Under the pieces are notes generated by a model. That model did no database searches, had not been told where the DNA came from, and was given only the letters and a program-made list of their open reading frames with translations. This document shows, piece after piece, positions 27,272-35,750 of a stretch of DNA of 64,000 nucleotides. Position numbers and translations under genes: made by a program. The stretch is from Pseudomonas sp. ML2-2023-3. GTDB lineage: Bacteria > Pseudomonadota > Gammaproteobacteria > Pseudomonadales > Pseudomonadaceae. The stretch spans positions 1,398,501 to 1,462,500 of the forward strand of contig NZ_CP146343.1 of the NCBI RefSeq assembly GCF_037055275.1, given 5' to 3'. Each line of letters opens with the position of its first letter. The first letter of the stretch is position 1.

Positions 27272-27892
27272 TTAATCTGGTAGAGTATTTTTGCCAGCGA
27301 CAGACTCTAGGTATGGAACGAAAGTCTTGGCCAAGTCAGGCGCTTCTTTTGCTGCCCAGCATGCCATTTGACTTCCAAGATTTGCTTCGTCAATGTAAAT
27401 GTATTCCGCAGGCAGATTCATCGTGTCTGTAAAAGTCGATGCGGCGAAGGGCCATAGCTCGCGTGCTATATTGTTCATGGCTGTTCGCTCGCGAGCGTAG
27501 TAGTAGAAGGCGCTGAAAAATTTCACCATCACCGGCACAAACCCTGGCCAGTTTCTTACCACCGCTGATGAATAGAAGTCAAAGATTCTCCCCAGATGTA
27601 AATTTTTTGAGTGACTGTCTCTGGTGTCTTCTGATAACGCCCATCCAATCCAGCTCCCCATATCAGTTAGTTCATATATACGGTATGACGTGTGAAGTGT
27701 TTCGGTAGCAAAAATGAACTGGTAATAGTGAGACAATAGTCTGTCTTCGGCAGGGGCACTATTTTGCTGATCAATTATAAGGCAGATTATGCGTCGGACT
27801 TCTGCATGCGAGATGGATGAAGCTAAAGTGGCGTCACGGAAAACTTTGTCAAAGTGCTCATGCAGAATCGCTAGGCTTTGTTCGAGGTTCAA
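27272..27892 (-). CDS. Unrecognised protein upstream of the CHAT protease, 206 aa
   Basis: I do not recognise this family. It is a soluble-looking, mostly helical protein (MNLEQSLAILHEHFDKVFRD, RRIICLIIDQQNSAPAEDRL, FYSSAVVRNWPGFVPVMVKF) with many Tyr, Trp and Phe and no signal peptide. It is the first gene of a two-gene operon, 24 bp before the CHAT protease, so it is a natural candidate for the sensor, regulator or protease target of that system. It is A+T-rich and shares no similarity with copper genes, which suggests a separate acquisition. The ATG at 27892 is the first in the frame. Confidence 0.7.
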   Translation of the reverse strand: MNLEQSLAILHEHFDKVFRDATLASSISHAEVRRIICLIIDQQNSAPAEDRLLSHYYQFIFATETLHTSYRIYELTDMGSWIGWALSEDTRDSHSKNLHLGRIFDFYSSAVVRNWPGFVPVMVKFFSAFYYYARERTAMNNIARELWPFAASTFTDTMNLPAEYIYIDEANLGSQMACWAAKEAPDLAKTFVPYLESVAGKNTLPD

Positions 27893-28237
27893 TACATTGC
27901 TTCCTTCTAGTCTGCATTGATCAATTTATGTATCCGTTGGCCTCAGTCGGACTGCTCCTCTCTATGGGCACTGTCAATGTCGAGCGCCTAAACTGGCTGT
28001 GGATGTTTTGGCCGCTGTCAATCCTACCTGCAATCGGCAGGATTTATGTCAACCTTTGCCCCAATCATTGACAGTCAATCCAGTTCTGTAAGTATCGGGC
28101 GGTAGCCCCGGTTTCGCGGGGGATTTCGGTGTCAATGGTGATTGGACATAGGTGATACCATGCACTACTGGCCCGATGATCCGTTGGTGGCCGAAGCCAC
28201 GGCCCGGATCAAACCGCGTAAAGCCTAGCGCAACTAC

Positions 28238-28400
28238 CTGTAGTCGCTGCCGAGGAACGAAGGCTGCGTCCGCGTGGTGCGGCACTCCGACGAAGCCGTC
28301 GTAAAAACAGGCGGCGCGGTATTTCAGTTAGATCGCGCATTCAGGTTTTACGATCGCTTCGCAATCGGACGCAGCCTTCGTTCCTCGTCAGCGACTACAG
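28238..28400. repeat. Long intergenic inverted repeat, copy 1
   Basis: CTGTAGTCGCTGCCGAGGAA at the left and its near-perfect complement ending GCGACTACAG at the right (outer arms about 30 bp, including GAACGAAGGCTGCGTCCG), with an interior that also pairs in part. It belongs to a family with copies at 37041, 43921 and 62300. The remaining bases of 27893-28415 hold no gene. Confidence 0.75.
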
Positions 28401-28415
28401 TGCAGGATCAGCGTA

Positions 28416-29861
28416 TCAAGACCCGATGTAGCTGGTTTTGACCACGGTGTAGAACTCCTGCGCATAACGGCCCTGTTCGCGGGAGCCATAGGACGAGCCT
28501 TTGCGCCCGCCAAACGGCACGTGGTAATCAACACCTGCCGTCGGCAGATTGACCATCACCATCCCGGCCTGGGAGTGACGCTTGAAGTGATTGGCATATT
28601 TGAGCGAGGTGGTCGCGATACCCGCCGACAGGCCGAACTCGGTGTCATTGGCCATCGCCAGGGCCGCTTCGTAGTCTGCGACCTTGATGATGTTGGCCAC
28701 CGGGCCGAAGACTTCTTCGCGGCTGATGCGCATGTTGGCCGTGCTGTCGGCAAACAGGGCAGGGGCGAGGAAATACCCCTCGGTGTCGCACGTCACCAGA
28801 CTGCCACCGGCGACCAGTCGGGCGCCTTCGTTCCGGGCAATATCGATGTAGCCAAGGTCCTGGTCCAACTGGGCGCGGGACACGACCGGGCCGATATCGA
28901 TGCCCGCCTGCAAGGCATGTCCAACCTTGATCGAGCGCATGCGTTCGGCCATGGCCTCGACGAACTTGTCGTGAATCCCGGCCGTGACAATCAGGCGGCT
29001 TGACGCGGTGCAACGCTGGCCAGTGGAGTAAAACGCGCTCTGCACGGCCAGCTCGACGGCTTGTTTGAGATCGGCATCGTCAAGAATGACCTGCGGGTTC
29101 TTGCCGCCCATTTCCAACTGGACTTTGGCCTGACGCGAAACACAGTTGATCGCGATCTGGCGTCCCACGCCCACGGAGCCGGTGAAGCTGACCCCGTCCA
29201 CTTTCGGGTTGCTGACGATGGCTTCACCCACCACCCGACCACTGCCCATCACCAGGTTGAACACGCCCGCCGGGAAGCCCGCGCGGGAGATGATCTCGGC
29301 CAGCGCCCAGGCACAGCCCGGTACCAGATCGGCGGGCTTGAACACCACGCAGTTGCCATAGGCCAGGGCCGGGGCAATTTTCCAGGCAGGGATGGCAATG
29401 GGGAAGTTCCACGGGGTGATCAAGCCGACCACGCCCAGGGCTTCACGGGTGACTTCCACATGCACGCCCGGGCGCACCGAGGGCAGGTAGTCGCCCGACA
29501 GGCGTAGGCATTCACCGGCGAAAAACTTGAAGATATTACCGGCGCGGCTGACTTCACCGATCGCTTCAGGCAGGGTCTTGCCCTCTTCACGGGCCAGCAG
29601 GTTGCCCAGCTCTTCCTTGCGCGCGAGGATTTCGCTGCCGACCTTGTCCAGTGCGTCGCTGCGCGCCTGAATACCTGACGTCGACCAGGCCGGGAACGCT
29701 GTGCGGGCAGCATCGATGGCGGCCTGAACCTGGGTGACATCTGCCTGGGCATATTCGCCAATCACATCGGACAGGTCAGATGGATTGATGTTTGAGCTGT
29801 AGGCGGGGGCTGCGACCCACTCGCCAGCAATGTAATTGTCGAAACGCTTTGAATCAGTCAT
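28416..29861 (-). CDS. NAD(P)-dependent aldehyde dehydrogenase, 481 aa
   Basis: The start at 29861 (MTDSKRFDNYIAGEWV) has GGAGAAAC upstream. It has all ALDH landmarks: ITPWNFPIAIPAWKIAPALA with the catalytic Asn, the cofactor Lys in NCVVFKPAD, SFTGSVGVGRQI, the general-base Glu in VQLEMGGKNPQVIL, nucleophilic Cys in STGQRCTASSRL, and EEVFGPV. Length and style resemble the alpha-ketoglutarate-semialdehyde (2,5-dioxovalerate) group used in sugar-acid or hydroxyproline breakdown, but no pathway genes adjoin it, so the substrate stays open. It appears to be the first core gene after the accessory half. Confidence 0.88.
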   Translation of the reverse strand: MTDSKRFDNYIAGEWVAAPAYSSNINPSDLSDVIGEYAQADVTQVQAAIDAARTAFPAWSTSGIQARSDALDKVGSEILARKEELGNLLAREEGKTLPEAIGEVSRAGNIFKFFAGECLRLSGDYLPSVRPGVHVEVTREALGVVGLITPWNFPIAIPAWKIAPALAYGNCVVFKPADLVPGCAWALAEIISRAGFPAGVFNLVMGSGRVVGEAIVSNPKVDGVSFTGSVGVGRQIAINCVSRQAKVQLEMGGKNPQVILDDADLKQAVELAVQSAFYSTGQRCTASSRLIVTAGIHDKFVEAMAERMRSIKVGHALQAGIDIGPVVSRAQLDQDLGYIDIARNEGARLVAGGSLVTCDTEGYFLAPALFADSTANMRISREEVFGPVANIIKVADYEAALAMANDTEFGLSAGIATTSLKYANHFKRHSQAGMVMVNLPTAGVDYHVPFGGRKGSSYGSREQGRYAQEFYTVVKTSYIGS

Positions 29862-29982
29862 GAAGTTTCTCCACACGCGGGACAACCGTTGAGTGCCTGT
29901 AGTTATACGTCATCGTACAACTACAGGCAAAGCAATCAGCACTTCACTCTGGATGGCAGGTCACGACGAGGGCGATCCTGAT

Positions 29983-31065
29983 TCAGTCCGCAGGCAACAA
30001 AAACCGCCCCAGCACCGGCAAGTGGTCCGAGATGGTCAAGGTGTCTTCCTGGCGAACGTAGCCTTCAATGCGCTGCAGCTTTGGGCTGTGGAAGAGGTAG
30101 TCGAGGGTGCGGTCGGGTTCTTCGACACGGGGGTCGTTGGGGAAGTGCGTCAGCCACAGTTCGCGGTCGATGCCGGTGGCTTCGGGGTTGCTGGGGATCA
30201 TCGGGTATTTTTCCCACAGCAGGTGCAACTCGCTGTCCGCTGAGTAGCCCAGCCGCAGAGGGGCGGGCAGACGCAAGAACTGGCCTATGGGCAGCAGGTT
30301 GAAATCCCCCCCGATCAACCAGGGCGTGCCCTGGCTTTCGAGCTTGTCGACCAGGGTGGCGACGGTCTGCATCTGTGCGCGAAGGTTGCTGTTGTCGTGC
30401 GAAGGGGGATCCAGTTGAGTGTTGATCGCAGCCAGTTGCCCGCCGTCGTTGAGCGGCAGGTAGTTGACCAGCAATGCAGGTTTGGGCTGGAACTGGCGGC
30501 TGATGACGTTGGCGTCGGCCACGGGCAATTGCAAGCGCTCGGCGTGTTCGATCTGGAAGCGACTGAGGGTCACGAGGGTACGCCCGACGCTGCCGAAAAT
30601 ATGCCAGTCGGGCACAAAGTCGGCTTTCCAGGTAAACGCCTGGGTACTGCAGGGGTAAATATCGATCAGGCGCTCTTGCAGCAGGGCCAGTTGATCCTGG
30701 TAGCCACTGGCCTTGGCGTTGTCATCGACCTCTTGCAGCAGCACCAGATCAGGGCGTTCGTCACGAATGACCCGCGACACTTCATCCAGGCTGTACGCCA
30801 TGTCATCACGGGTAGGGCGTGTATCGGGGCCGCTGTCGTCTTCCAGGTTGTACCAGAACACATAACGCTTGCCGGCCAGGTACTGGATGTTCCACGTCAT
30901 GACCTTGAGTGCCTGGCCGGGCATCAGGACGGGAGCCGTGATCGGGCAACTGTAGGTCAGCACCTCCCTGGGATCGGGTCGCCATGTCACGCTATAAATC
31001 AGGCATGCCAGCAATGCTGATATCAGCAGCAGACCAAATACGGTGCGGCGCAAGAAACGTGGCAT
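29983..31065 (-). CDS. Endonuclease/exonuclease/phosphatase-family protein, 360 aa
   Basis: An N-terminal hydrophobic segment (LRRTVFGLLLISALLACLIY) acts as signal or anchor. The EEP fold follows with metal and catalytic residues in MTWNIQYLAGKR (Asn), LLQEVDDN (Glu), IGGDFNLLPI (Asp/Asn) and TISDHLPVLGRF (Asp-His). The family covers DNases, phosphodiesterases and lipid phosphatases; the membrane or periplasmic location argues against a DNA-repair role. Specific substrate unknown. Confidence 0.82.
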   Translation of the reverse strand: MPRFLRRTVFGLLLISALLACLIYSVTWRPDPREVLTYSCPITAPVLMPGQALKVMTWNIQYLAGKRYVFWYNLEDDSGPDTRPTRDDMAYSLDEVSRVIRDERPDLVLLQEVDDNAKASGYQDQLALLQERLIDIYPCSTQAFTWKADFVPDWHIFGSVGRTLVTLSRFQIEHAERLQLPVADANVISRQFQPKPALLVNYLPLNDGGQLAAINTQLDPPSHDNSNLRAQMQTVATLVDKLESQGTPWLIGGDFNLLPIGQFLRLPAPLRLGYSADSELHLLWEKYPMIPSNPEATGIDRELWLTHFPNDPRVEEPDRTLDYLFHSPKLQRIEGYVRQEDTLTISDHLPVLGRFLLPAD

Positions 31066-31155
31066 GGGCTCGGCTTATGACGTTACAGGGAGTGTCCGAA
31101 CATACCCGACGGCAGTGGGCCACTCCAAGGCTCTTTTTGTAGGAGCTGATTGTTT

Positions 31156-31815
31156 TTATTGGTCAGATTTTTCGCTAATTAACATAAATAAACGGAACAG
31201 GACTACAGAGACAAATAACTGCAAAAAGCTGTTCGCACTGTCGAGTGTCAGCGATAGCAGTGTGTTGTCGTCCTTGGAAAACAGTGAGTAGCTCAGTTCC
31301 TTGAGCAGCATCAGGGGCCCCAGAACAGCCAGGATGCAGACAAAGATCCGCCAGAAATGGCCACGGGTCAGGGTGAAGCTCGACTTCATGGCTGCCAGCG
31401 GAGCATCACCGCGCAATACCAGCCGGTACTCGGCAAATGCCAGCACGACGGTCAGGAAAATGCCCGGAATAAAAAACATCGACAGCCCCAGCACGATCAG
31501 CAATGTGCTGATTGCCGAGAGCAGGGCGAACTTGGGCCACAGATTGATGGCCAGTGCCAGCAGGTCGCGGTTGCGCGGGCTTTCGCCCCGGCTGCGGGCA
31601 TCGAGAAACAGGATCAGGGCGCCGGTGTACAGCGGATAGAGCAGCAGCCCGACAATCAGGCTGTAGCCGGGCGACGGATCCGGGCCCACGGCGTTGTCAA
31701 CGATGTGCTGCAACACGGCTTCAAGGATGACCAGCGGCAAGCACAGCATCACGATCTGGCTCAGATTGCGCTGGAAGAAGTACAGGGAGTCGCGAATAAC
31801 GGTCAGCGGATTCAT
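31156..31815 (-). CDS. YciC-family (UPF0259) inner-membrane protein, 219 aa
   Basis: An integral membrane protein with about six helices (IVMLCLPLVILEAVLQHIV, YSLIVGLLLYPLYTGALILF, FALLSAISTLLIVLGLSMFF and others). The typical YciC start MNPLTVIRDSLYFFQRNL and the RLVLRGDAPLAAMKSSFTLT segment identify the family. Function is unknown. It reads in the same direction as the upstream EEP gene but is separated by about 90 bp. Confidence 0.8.
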   Translation of the reverse strand: MNPLTVIRDSLYFFQRNLSQIVMLCLPLVILEAVLQHIVDNAVGPDPSPGYSLIVGLLLYPLYTGALILFLDARSRGESPRNRDLLALAINLWPKFALLSAISTLLIVLGLSMFFIPGIFLTVVLAFAEYRLVLRGDAPLAAMKSSFTLTRGHFWRIFVCILAVLGPLMLLKELSYSLFSKDDNTLLSLTLDSANSFLQLFVSVVLFRLFMLISEKSDQ

Positions 31816-32007
31816 TGGCAGTTGTCAGCAGTCAAAAGCGGTGCGCCACTTTAACCGATGAGGGGTCGATATGAGCAAATGTTAACGCGGCTGAAAGTCA
31901 GCGGGCTCACGCCGGGCGGTTTATCCGCGCAAACCCCTGGCAGGCTGGCATACTGCGAGCTTGTTTTCAGTCGCGGCCCGCTTGCCCGGGCGTCATGAGG
32001 TTTGCCG

Positions 32008-32484
32008 GTGAAAAAAATTGCGGTCTTCGCGGATGTGCAGAACCTCTATTACACGGTCCGCCAGGCCTATGGCTGCCATTTCAATTACGCGGCCCTGTGG
32101 GCAGATATCACCAAACGCGGTGAAATCGTCGAGGCCTACGCCTATGCGATCGACCGGGGTGACAGCAAGCAGCAGCAGTTTCAACAGATCCTGCGCAACC
32201 TCGGCTTCACGGTAAAACTCAAACCCTACATCCAGCGCAGCGACGGCTCGGCCAAGGGCGACTGGGACGTAGGCATCACCATCGACATCATGGACGTTGC
32301 CGCCCATGTGGATGAAGTGGTGCTGGCTTCGGGTGACGGCGATTTCGACCTGTTGCTCGAACGCATTGCCAGCAAGCACGGCGTCGAAACCGTGGCTTAT
32401 GGCGTGCCCGGCCTGACCGCCAACTCATTGATTCGCGCCGCCAGCCGCTACGTGCCGATTGAAGGCAATTTGTTGCTTAAGTAA
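32008..32484 (+). CDS. NYN-domain (LabA/DUF88) putative RNase, 158 aa
   Basis: I prefer the GTG at 32008 (MKKIAVFADVQNLYYTV) because GAGG lies 7 bp upstream; a TTG two codons earlier is too close. The NYN/PIN-like fold shows conserved acidic residues: Asp in VFADVQN, KGDWDVGITIDIM, and VVLASGDGDFDLLLERI. Such proteins are predicted metal-dependent RNases. A DnaQ-like exonuclease gene follows on the same strand after 27 bp, so the two may be one operon. Confidence 0.85.
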   Translation: MKKIAVFADVQNLYYTVRQAYGCHFNYAALWADITKRGEIVEAYAYAIDRGDSKQQQFQQILRNLGFTVKLKPYIQRSDGSAKGDWDVGITIDIMDVAAHVDEVVLASGDGDFDLLLERIASKHGVETVAYGVPGLTANSLIRAASRYVPIEGNLLLK

Positions 32485-32511
32485 CCCTCACTTTTACAGG
32501 ATTGATCAGGT

Positions 32512-33123
32512 TTGGAACGCATCGCGGTTATTGACTTTGAAACCACCGGCATCTCACCGAGCAGCAGTTGCCGGGCCACCGAAATTGCCGTGGTGATTCT
32601 TGAGCGCGGTCGCATTGTCGAACGTTACCAAAGCCTGATGAACGCGGGCGTACGCGTCCCGGGTTTTATCGAGCAATTGACCGGCATCAGCAATGCCATG
32701 CTGCGCACTGCGCCGTCGGCCGAACAGGTGATGAACGAGGTTAACGAGTTCGTTGGCATCACACCGTTGCTGGCCCATAACGCCGCCTTTGACCAAAAAT
32801 TCTGGGATTTTGAAATGGGCCGCATCAAGCGCACCCGTTTGCAGAATTTCGCCTGCTCCTTGTTGCTGGCGCGACGCTTGATGCCGGCTGCCCCCAATCA
32901 CAAGCTGGGGACCCTGACCACCTTTGCCGACTTGCCCCATACCGGCCAGGCTCACCGGGCCATGGCCGATGCTGAAATGGCGGCCAACCTGACGGCCTAT
33001 CTGGCTGAACAACTGCGCCAGAAGCATGGGTTGAAAGAGCTCAGTCACGACCTGCTGTGTGGTTTGCAAAAAGTCCCGGCAGCGAAGGTCAACGAACATC
33101 TGAAGCGCTATCGCGGGTTTTAA
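32512..33123 (+). CDS. DnaQ-like 3'-5' exonuclease, 203 aa
   Basis: DEDDh-type exonuclease: Exo I VIDFETTGISP (Asp, Glu), Exo II LLAHNAAFDQKF (Asp), Exo III HRAMADAEMAANL (His, Asp). The start is a TTG at 32512 after a weak ATCAGG; no better start is available in frame. It is shorter than, and unlinked to, DnaQ proper, and is of the stand-alone PolC-type exonuclease group. A partner polymerase is not implied. Confidence 0.87.
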   Translation: MERIAVIDFETTGISPSSSCRATEIAVVILERGRIVERYQSLMNAGVRVPGFIEQLTGISNAMLRTAPSAEQVMNEVNEFVGITPLLAHNAAFDQKFWDFEMGRIKRTRLQNFACSLLLARRLMPAAPNHKLGTLTTFADLPHTGQAHRAMADAEMAANLTAYLAEQLRQKHGLKELSHDLLCGLQKVPAAKVNEHLKRYRGF

Positions 33124-33126
33124 ACG

Positions 33127-33217
33127 GTGGGAGCGGGCTTGCTCGCGATGGCATCGCCACGGGGTGTCAGTTTGATCGCGTTGCCAGCCTCGCAGGCAAG
33201 CCAATCGCCCACGGGTT
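33127..33217. repeat. REP pair, degenerate
   Basis: GTGGGAGCGGGCTTGCTCGC at the left (33127) and an imperfect inverted partner CAGGCAAGCCAATCGCCCAC at about 33193-33212. Confidence 0.65.
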
Positions 33218-33340
33218 TTGTGTTGCTCCCTCAGGCAGGCATAAAAGTGTACGGTCACTTTTGGTGCGTTCTGTTACTTATTATTACGCACTCCCTTGTC
33301 TAAACTCCCCAGTCCCCTGCCTCTGCCCTTGAGCTGCCCC

Positions 33341-34231
33341 ATGCCTGCCGCGCGTCGTTTTCCGCTACAACTGATTGGTGCTTTTTTTGCCTTGTACGTG
33401 ATTTGGGGCTCGACCTACCTGGCCATTCGCATCGGCATTGAGTCCTGGCCTCCCTTGATGATGGCCGGGGTGCGGTTTCTGATAGCGGGCAGTTTGATGT
33501 ACGCCTTCATGCGCTGGCGGGGCGCGCCTGCACCGACAGCGGTGCAATGGCGTTCGGCGGCCATGATCGGCTTTCTGCTGCTGGCCTGCGGCAATGGTGG
33601 CGTGACCCTGGCCGAGCACTCGGGGGTAGCGTCTGGCGTCGCCGCGCTGGCCGTGGCCACCGTGCCGTTGTTTACCTTGCTGTTCGGCTACTTCTGGGGC
33701 GCACGCAACACCCGCCTGGAATGGGCGGGTATCGCCCTGGGGCTGGTGGGCATCGGCATGCTCAACCTGGGCTCCAACCTGCAAGCCAGCCCTATGGGCG
33801 CGGCAATGGTGATTTTTGCCGCCGCTGCCTGGGCGTTTGGTTCGGTCTGGAGCCGGCACCTGCCGCTGCCCCCCGGGCCAATGGCCAGCGCCGCTGAAAT
33901 GCTCACTGCGGGTGCGGTACTGCTGGTGGGCAGCCTGGTCAGCGGCGAGCGCATGACCCAAATGCCGACGGCCGCAGGCTGGGGCGCTTTGCTGTATCTG
34001 GTGTTCTTTGGCTCGATCATCGCCTTCAGCGCTTATATGTACCTGCTCAAAAATGTGCGCCCGGCCGCAGCCACCAGCTACGCCTACGTCAACCCGGCCG
34101 TGGCAGTGATGCTGGGGATCGCCTTTGCGGGTGAGACCATTGGTTTTGAAGAGTGCCTGGCCATGGCCGTGATCATCAGCGCCGTGGTGTTGATCGGGTT
34201 GCCGCAGTGGCGCAAGCAGAAACCCGTGTGA
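33341..34231 (+). CDS. yedA: EamA/DMT-family exporter, YedA-like, 296 aa
   Basis: Ten predicted TM helices in two EamA repeats. The start of the protein (GAFFALYVIWGSTYLAIRIG, then ESWPPLMMAGVRFL) and LFGSIIAFSAYMYLLKNVRP match E. coli YedA closely over the full length. I set the start at the ATG at 33341 (MPAARRFPLQLIG); a TTG at 33296 is in frame. It exports small metabolites or drugs across the inner membrane; natural substrate unknown. Confidence 0.85.
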   Translation: MPAARRFPLQLIGAFFALYVIWGSTYLAIRIGIESWPPLMMAGVRFLIAGSLMYAFMRWRGAPAPTAVQWRSAAMIGFLLLACGNGGVTLAEHSGVASGVAALAVATVPLFTLLFGYFWGARNTRLEWAGIALGLVGIGMLNLGSNLQASPMGAAMVIFAAAAWAFGSVWSRHLPLPPGPMASAAEMLTAGAVLLVGSLVSGERMTQMPTAAGWGALLYLVFFGSIIAFSAYMYLLKNVRPAAATSYAYVNPAVAVMLGIAFAGETIGFEECLAMAVIISAVVLIGLPQWRKQKPV

Positions 34232-34298
34232 ATTAGGGTAAACTGCGCGCCATTGCAACGTATGCACCCCTGCGCAGACCTTTTTCGACGGTATCCCC

Positions 34299-35645
34299 AT
34301 GACATTCGCCACCCTTGGCCTGATCGAACCCCTGCTGCGCGCCCTTGAGACGCTCGGCTACAAGACCCCAACCCCGGTTCAGGCCCAAGCGATCCCCGCA
34401 GTACTGGCTGGCCGCGACCTGATGGCTGCTGCCCAGACCGGCACCGGCAAAACCGGCGGTTTCGCCCTGCCGTTGTTGCAGTCGCTGACGATGGAAGGCC
34501 CGAAAGTCGCCAGCAACTCGGTGCGTGCACTGGTGCTGGTGCCGACCCGTGAACTGGCCGAACAGGTTCACGAGAGCATTCGCCAGTACGCCGAACACCT
34601 GCCGTTGAGCACCTACGCGGTGTACGGTGGCGTCAGCATCAACCCGCAAATGATGAAAATGCGTAAAGGCGTTGATGTACTGGTTGCCACCCCTGGCCGT
34701 CTGCTGGACCTGTATCGCCAGAAGGCGATCAAGTTCAACCAGCTGCAAACCCTGATTCTCGACGAAGCGGATCGCATGCTCGATCTGGGCTTCAGTGAAG
34801 AGCTGCGCGACATCTACCGCGCCTTGCCAAAAAAGCGCCAGACCCTGCTGTTTTCGGCCACCTTTTCTGACGCAATTCGCCTGTTGGCCGAGCAGATGCT
34901 CGACAACCCGCTGAGCATCGAAGTCAGCCCGCGTAACGTGGCGGCCAGCAGCGTCAAGCAATGGGTTATCCCGGTCGACAAAAAGCGCAAGGCAGAGCTG
35001 TTTTTGCACTTGCTGCGCACCCAGCACTGGAAGCAGGTACTGGTGTTCGCCAAAACCCGCAACGGTGTGGATGAACTGGTGGGCAAGCTGCAAGCGTTGG
35101 GGATCAACGCTGACGGCATCCACGGCGACAAGCCGCAGGCCACGCGTCAACGGGCGCTGGACCGCTTCAAGGCCAGCGAAGTGCAAATCCTGGTGGCCAC
35201 CGATGTCGCCGCACGCGGTCTGGACATCGAAGACCTGCCGCTGGTAGTCAACTTCGACTTGCCAATCGTGGCCGAAGACTACATTCACCGCATTGGTCGT
35301 ACCGGTCGCGCCGGGCAGAAGGGCGAAGCCATTTCGCTGGTCTGTGCTGACGAAGTGAACATGCTGTCGGCGATCGAGATGCTGACCCGCCAGACCTTGA
35401 AGCGCCACGAAGAGCAAGACTTCGAGCCGGAGCACCGTGTGCCCGAGACGGATGCTTCGGGTCAGGTGGTCAAAAAGCCGAAGAAGCCGAAAAAGCCGAA
35501 AAAGCCGAAAACCTCGGGCGGTGGCGGCAAGCGCAACCTGGGCAAATGGGTGGACAGCGGCGAAGCAGCACCGGCCGAGCCATCGGTCAAGCCGGTGCGT
35601 AAAGTGCCTGTGTTCAACACCGGCCCGCGCAAGCGCAAGCCTTAA
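34299..35645 (+). CDS. rhlE: DEAD-box RNA helicase RhlE, 448 aa
   Basis: ATP-dependent RNA helicase. Q motif in GYKTPTPVQAQAI, motif I AQTGTGKT, Ia PTRELAEQ, II DEADRMLD (DEAD), III SATFSD, V ATDVAARGLDIED, VI HRIGRTGRAG. After the two RecA domains comes a basic tail with a short KPK repeat (KKPKKPKKPKKPK) and GGGGKRNLGKW for RNA binding. The family works in ribosome assembly, RNA decay and cold adaptation. A REPIN follows as the likely transcript end. Confidence 0.93.
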   Translation: MTFATLGLIEPLLRALETLGYKTPTPVQAQAIPAVLAGRDLMAAAQTGTGKTGGFALPLLQSLTMEGPKVASNSVRALVLVPTRELAEQVHESIRQYAEHLPLSTYAVYGGVSINPQMMKMRKGVDVLVATPGRLLDLYRQKAIKFNQLQTLILDEADRMLDLGFSEELRDIYRALPKKRQTLLFSATFSDAIRLLAEQMLDNPLSIEVSPRNVAASSVKQWVIPVDKKRKAELFLHLLRTQHWKQVLVFAKTRNGVDELVGKLQALGINADGIHGDKPQATRQRALDRFKASEVQILVATDVAARGLDIEDLPLVVNFDLPIVAEDYIHRIGRTGRAGQKGEAISLVCADEVNMLSAIEMLTRQTLKRHEEQDFEPEHRVPETDASGQVVKKPKKPKKPKKPKTSGGGGKRNLGKWVDSGEAAPAEPSVKPVRKVPVFNTGPRKRKP

Positions 35646-35658
35646 GCACCCTGAACCT

Positions 35659-35743
35659 GTGGGAGCGGGCTTGCTCGCGATGCAGGCAACGCGGTCTGGC
35701 TGAGCCACCGCGTTGACGCCATCGCGAGCAAGCCCGCTCCCAC
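35659..35743. repeat. REPIN between rhlE and the flavoprotein gene
   Basis: GTGGGAGCGGGCTTGCTCGC followed about 45 bp later by its complement GCGAGCAAGCCCGCTCCCAC: two REP units in inverted order, between convergent genes. Confidence 0.9.
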
Positions 35744-35750
35744 CGTTTGA

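Noticed and set aside
28238..28400. CRISPR-like repeat
   Set aside because: It is a single inverted repeat, not a series of direct repeats with spacers; no CRISPR array was seen in the window.
33365..34312. Long minus-strand frames over yedA and rhlE (315 and 491 codons)
   Set aside because: High-G+C antisense shadows rich in His, Gln and Arg; the plus-strand genes have full family motifs.
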